17,062 nt of DNA from JAGQTE01 sp964648005 (GTDB lineage: Bacteria; Actinomycetota; Acidimicrobiia; Acidimicrobiales; Acidimicrobilacustridaceae). The stretch covers positions 1 to 17,062 of the forward strand of contig CAZYKR010000067.1 in the NCBI GenBank assembly GCA_964648005.1, written 5' to 3'. The translations under genes and the position numbers were made by a program. Below, one piece after another: positions 13,851 to 17,062 of the stretch. Position 1 is the stretch's first letter; the number at the start of each line of letters is the position of its first letter. The notes beneath the pieces are model-generated. The model had not been told where the DNA came from and did not search any database. It saw only the letters and a program-made list of their open reading frames with translations.

Positions 13851-15080
13851 CTAGAGCGTTGCGGGCAGCAGGCGGTTGACCGACTCGAAGGTCAGCAGGC
13901 CGAGGGCGACGACGATGGGGGTCATCACCAGCCAGACCGAGCTTCGGGCCCAGGCCCCGCGCAGCAGGCGGACGGTGACGACGATGGCGATGAGCAGCAG
14001 CTCGAACCAGAGCAGGAACGGACCCCAGGCGGTGGCGTCGCTGGCAAGACCCTTCTCATCGGGCGTGAGCACGATCGCCTCGCCGACGGCCTCGGCTTCG
14101 GGATCGATGCCGGCGCCGAGCGGGTCGCCGTCGAGCTCGGCGACGACGACCAGTCGTTCCGTCGCCTGATACCGCGGGCTCGAGGTGACCAGGGTCAGCA
14201 GGTTCTCCTCCGACGGGCCGAGGACGTCGGTGTCGCCTTCGGCGACGACGCGGCGCTCGCGCACGGTGTAGGTGAACTCGGCGCCGAGCGTCGTGACGTT
14301 GATGGTGGCGCCGGGTTCGAGCTGGTCGAGCTGCCCGAACGGCGCGCCGTAGGTCGAGCGCCGGCCGAAGATCACGGCGTTGCCGGGTTCGCCGGGCAGG
14401 ACCGAGTCGCGATAGTGGCCCGGACCCTGCATCAGCTCGGTGCTGGTCGTCCCCTCGACGACGATGGCCGACAGCCCGATGGCGTCGATGGAGAGCGAGG
14501 CGACCGGCGAGCCGGGGGCGAGGGTCGAGACGAAGACCGTGACCTCGGCGCCGGCGTCCTGACGCGCGTCGGTCGGTGGATCCGTGCGCGTGACCAAGCC
14601 CGGCACGAGCTCGCGCGACTGCTCCGGCGCGCGGGTCACCGTGAAGCCGAGCTCGACGAGCTGCGCCTCGGCGTCGCTCGGCAGCTGGCCGACCAGGTCG
14701 GGGATCTGTGGGTGCTCGAGGTCGAGATCGCCGAAGTTCCCGATCGTGCTGCCGAGCCCGGTGCTCGCCGAGCCGGTCGCCAGCGCCGCCGCAGTGTCGA
14801 TGCGCTCACCGAGCTCGCCGGCCAGCTCCCGCTGCGCCCGCGAGGCGATCATCGGGGTGACCAGCAACTGGAACAGCACGTAGGCGATGAGCACGCCACC
14901 GCCGATGCTCAGCACCGTTGCGGCGATGCCGCGCCCGTCGATGCGGCGCCCCGCGGCCGCCGGGGCAGTGGCGGACGGATCCGCCGAGCGGGTCTCCGGA
15001 GCAGGGGGTGCCTCGGCCAAGGGCGTGGGCGGTGCAGGATCGTCGGCCCGGTCGTCACGGTCGGCGATGATCGTGGTCAC
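13851..15080 (-). CDS. Sortase-fold membrane protein with PASTA domain; catalytic His and Cys replaced (pseudosortase)
   Basis: A 409-residue protein: cytoplasmic acidic/Pro-rich start (1-45), membrane helix (53-76), a PASTA domain (about 122-188: PQIPDLVGQLPSDAEAQL ... GAEVTVFVS), a sortase domain (191-315) and two C-terminal helices (about 352-372 and 380-398). The sortase domain follows class E in GPGHYRDS, PGEPGNAVIFG, STYGAPFGQLDQLEPG and ENLLTLVTSSPRY. The motif normally GHR reads GRR (Arg240), and the TLxTC motif reads TLVTS (Ser300). Arg309, the third active-site residue, remains. Both key nucleophile-pair residues are therefore lost, and transpeptidation is unlikely; a binding or scaffold role is inferred. 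The GTG at 15080 overlaps the upstream stop as GTGA. The PASTA domain suggests contact with peptidoglycan or its precursors. Confidence 0.88.
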   Translation of the reverse strand: MTTIIADRDDRADDPAPPTPLAEAPPAPETRSADPSATAPAAAGRRIDGRGIAATVLSIGGGVLIAYVLFQLLVTPMIASRAQRELAGELGERIDTAAALATGSASTGLGSTIGNFGDLDLEHPQIPDLVGQLPSDAEAQLVELGFTVTRAPEQSRELVPGLVTRTDPPTDARQDAGAEVTVFVSTLAPGSPVASLSIDAIGLSAIVVEGTTSTELMQGPGHYRDSVLPGEPGNAVIFGRRSTYGAPFGQLDQLEPGATINVTTLGAEFTYTVRERRVVAEGDTDVLGPSEENLLTLVTSSPRYQATERLVVVAELDGDPLGAGIDPEAEAVGEAIVLTPDEKGLASDATAWGPFLLWFELLLIAIVVTVRLLRGAWARSSVWLVMTPIVVALGLLTFESVNRLLPATL

Positions 15081-17062
15081 GGCGTCGTCTCCGTTGTGGC
15101 ACCGCTGCGACGGCGCAGGACCTGGCCGGCGATGGCGGCACCGACACCGAGCGCCAGCAGCATCGGAAGGCCGACGATGGTCCCGACCGAGCCGAACACG
15201 GCACGGATCGGCGACGCCCCCAGCACCTCCTCCTCGGGGGTGGGCTCGGCAGAGGCACCCCCGTCGGCGCCGGCCGTGCCGGTGTCGCTGTAGCCGGTGT
15301 CCGAGTAGCCGCCCGTGTCGCCCGCGGCGGTGTCGTCGAACGACGAGCCGTAGTCGTCGTAGAAGGTTGACGCGTAGTCGTCGAAGCCCCCGAGCAGCTC
15401 ATCGAAGAACGTCGGTTCCTCGGGGACCTCCGTCGGCGGGGGCGGCGGCTCCTCACCGCCGGTCGTGCCGATCTTGGCGATCGTCGCCGTGGCCTCGGCC
15501 TGCAGCGCGGTGGGCAGCGGCACGTACCCGAAGGCCTGCGCCCGTGCCTGGCCCTGCGACGAGGTCATGTAGGTGAGGAAGGTCTTGAGGTCGTCGACGT
15601 TCTCCTGGGTGAACGTGTCCGTGACGTTCGTCTGCACCACGGCGTAGTAGACGGTCGGCATCGGGTAGGCGCCCGGCACCGTCGTGTCGACGTCGGGGAC
15701 GAAGAAGGTCCCGGGCTCGTGGGTGGTCTCGATCGCCTTGCGGATGGCGTCATCGGTGGGCTGGACGTACTCGCCGGCACCGTTGCGCAGCCCGGCCTGG
15801 GTCAGGCCGAACTCCCGGGCGTAGCTGCGGTCGACGAACCCGACCCGCCCGGCCGCCGAGTTGGTGGCGTGGTCGATCTTGAGGTCACCGAAGGCGATGA
15901 AGTCGGCCAGCTCGGCGGCCGACGGGCGGCCGTAGACCTGCGAGTCGTTGATGGGCATGTTCAGGCCGGATCCGAGCTCCCACGTCGGCGCCTCGGCGGC
16001 GAGCCACTCGGTGAACACCTTGTTGGCGGACGACACGTCGCCGCGGAAGCTGGCGACCGGGTAGCGGCGCCCGTCCATCTGCACGCCGCAGCCGCCGTTG
16101 CCCTCGACGACGGCAGGCTCGTTCCAGTCGCCGATCTGCGTCCACGTGTCGCCCTGCTCGGGTGCGTGGTAGATGCGGCTGAGCACGTCGGCGGTGAAGT
16201 TCGCCTGCTCCGACTCGATGCCGTTGACGTGCAGCTGCTGACCCACGGTGAGCGCGCTGGCAGCGATGGGCACGTAGGCGACGTCGCGCCCGTCCTCGTC
16301 GAGCGCCTCGAGCTGGTCGGCGTCGGGGCCGAGCGACGTGATCGCCACCTCGGCCGATCCGCCGACGAACTGCTCGAGAGCGTTGGGCGAGTTCTGCAGG
16401 AGCAGGTCGATGTTCAGCTCGTAGGGCGCGGCTTGTGCCGTGAAGGCGGCGTCGCTGACGAACAGCTGGGCTGAGCCGGTGTACGCGGTCGGGATCGGGT
16501 CGGCGTCGACCGGTGGGTTCGTCGGGATCGTGCTCGTGGTGGTGGCGAAGCCTGTGGTCGTGGTCACCGCCGGGTTCTCACCGCCCGGCGTGAAGCCGAT
16601 GCCGGCGCCGGCGGCGCGGTCGCTGTCGATGTCGAACTGGCACTCGGAGACGACGACCTTGCACGGGAACTGCGAGTTGCACGGGATGCCGAAGTTGCGG
16701 GAGCCCACCACTGGGATCTGCGGGAGCGGGACGCCTCGCCAGATCGGGAACTGCACCGAACCGGTGCCGTCGGGGCCTGTCGTGCCCTTGACGTAGCTGA
16801 CCTCGGCGCACTGGGCCCACCGGGTGGCGTCCGACGAGCACTCGTAGAGGTACACCGGCCCGGGCGTGAAGCCGGACCACGACACGGTCGTGGTGTCGCC
16901 GGCCTTGAGGCCCGTCGCCGGGGACAGCGAGACGCTTCGTCCGTCGGCGGACGACGACGGCGCGGCCGTGCTGAAGGCGGCGACGCACACGGCGATGGCG
17001 AGCACCATCGCCGCGCCGAGGGCCCGCCGACGGCCGGTGCCCTGGGGAGCGCGCCGACGCCC
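15077..17062 (-). CDS. Membrane-anchored PstS-like protein with N-terminal neocarzinostatin-like domain (start outside window)
   Basis: The gene runs off the right edge. The ATG at 17008 would cut into a signal peptide, since the frame upstream continues as RRRAPQGTGRRRALGAA before MVLAIAVCVAAF. Residues here are counted from that ATG. After the signal comes a neocarzinostatin-like beta domain (24-125: SLSPATGLKAGDTTTVSWSG, cysteine pairs C57/C67 and C110/C116). A Thr/Pro linker (147-175) leads to a PstS-like domain (176-515), ending SSQGQARAQAFGYVPLPTAL (483-502). Next are a Pro-rich and Asp/Tyr/Gly-rich stalk (519-590), one membrane helix (about 603-630) and RRRSG. The protein is tethered outside the membrane. 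No transporter genes accompany it. The phosphate-binding loops of true PstS are not obvious, so the ligand is unknown. Confidence 0.87.
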   Translation of the reverse strand, partial: GRRRAPQGTGRRRALGAAMVLAIAVCVAAFSTAAPSSSADGRSVSLSPATGLKAGDTTTVSWSGFTPGPVYLYECSSDATRWAQCAEVSYVKGTTGPDGTGSVQFPIWRGVPLPQIPVVGSRNFGIPCNSQFPCKVVVSECQFDIDSDRAAGAGIGFTPGGENPAVTTTTGFATTTSTIPTNPPVDADPIPTAYTGSAQLFVSDAAFTAQAAPYELNIDLLLQNSPNALEQFVGGSAEVAITSLGPDADQLEALDEDGRDVAYVPIAASALTVGQQLHVNGIESEQANFTADVLSRIYHAPEQGDTWTQIGDWNEPAVVEGNGGCGVQMDGRRYPVASFRGDVSSANKVFTEWLAAEAPTWELGSGLNMPINDSQVYGRPSAAELADFIAFGDLKIDHATNSAAGRVGFVDRSYAREFGLTQAGLRNGAGEYVQPTDDAIRKAIETTHEPGTFFVPDVDTTVPGAYPMPTVYYAVVQTNVTDTFTQENVDDLKTFLTYMTSSQGQARAQAFGYVPLPTALQAEATATIAKIGTTGGEEPPPPPTEVPEEPTFFDELLGGFDDYASTFYDDYGSSFDDTAAGDTGGYSDTGYSDTGTAGADGGASAEPTPEEEVLGASPIRAVFGSVGTIVGLPMLLALGVGAAIAGQVLRRRSGATTETTP

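Noticed and set aside
15280..15400. Tandem GYSDT and Asp/Tyr-rich repeats as a DNA repeat or functional motif.
   Set aside because: It is a short low-complexity stalk before a membrane helix, with only two close copies. A spacer role explains it.
1..17062. CRISPR arrays, tRNA or rRNA genes, insertion sequences, phage genes.
   Set aside because: I looked for spaced repeats, cloverleaf-like ends, transposase motifs and terminal inverted repeats and found none that I could support.

Overview
The window is very GC-rich, with codons ending mostly in G or C. It carries a class E-like sortase fold, an LPVTG wall-sorting signal, Excalibur and PASTA domains, and a capsule-type exopolysaccharide locus. 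Together these point to a high-GC Gram-positive actinobacterium. An Acidimicrobiia-type lineage is possible, but that is an inference I cannot confirm from sequence alone. I see no rRNA, tRNA, CRISPR array, insertion sequence or phage gene.

Region 1 (1-10070) is an exopolysaccharide locus. Two genes read rightward: a polysaccharide co-polymerase/tyrosine autokinase, cut by the left window edge, and a family 4 glycosyltransferase. Converging on them is a tightly packed leftward operon of eight genes. In transcription order (10070 to 2468) these are a methyltransferase, a priming sugar-phosphate transferase, a GDP-mannose 3,5-epimerase-like enzyme, a WecB/TagA/CpsF glycosyltransferase, a sulfotransferase, a Wzx-type flippase, a second sulfotransferase and a Wzy/O-antigen-ligase-type polymerase. 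Five of the seven junctions are 4-base ATGA or GTGA overlaps, one is an 8-base overlap and one is a 20-base gap. This is a nearly complete Wzx/Wzy-dependent set (priming, sugar-nucleotide supply, transfer, flipping, polymerisation, chain-length control). Two sulfotransferases and a GDP-L-galactose-forming epimerase suggest a sulfated, possibly L-galactose-containing polymer.

Region 2 (10071-12626) holds a strong GC hairpin terminator, a secreted PstS-like substrate-binding protein read leftward with no transporter genes beside it, a 220-base divergent intergenic region with a small hairpin, and two small rightward lipoprotein-like genes overlapping by ATGA.

Region 3 (12690-17062) is a leftward cell-surface operon. 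It encodes a large membrane-anchored PstS-like protein with an N-terminal neocarzinostatin-like domain (start beyond the right edge), a sortase-fold protein with a PASTA domain, a membrane-anchored Excalibur protein, and a small Ig-like protein with a C-terminal LPVTG signal. The sortase-like protein has lost both the catalytic His (now Arg240) and the catalytic Cys (now Ser300), so it is best read as a pseudosortase. This operon is the most unusual part of the window.
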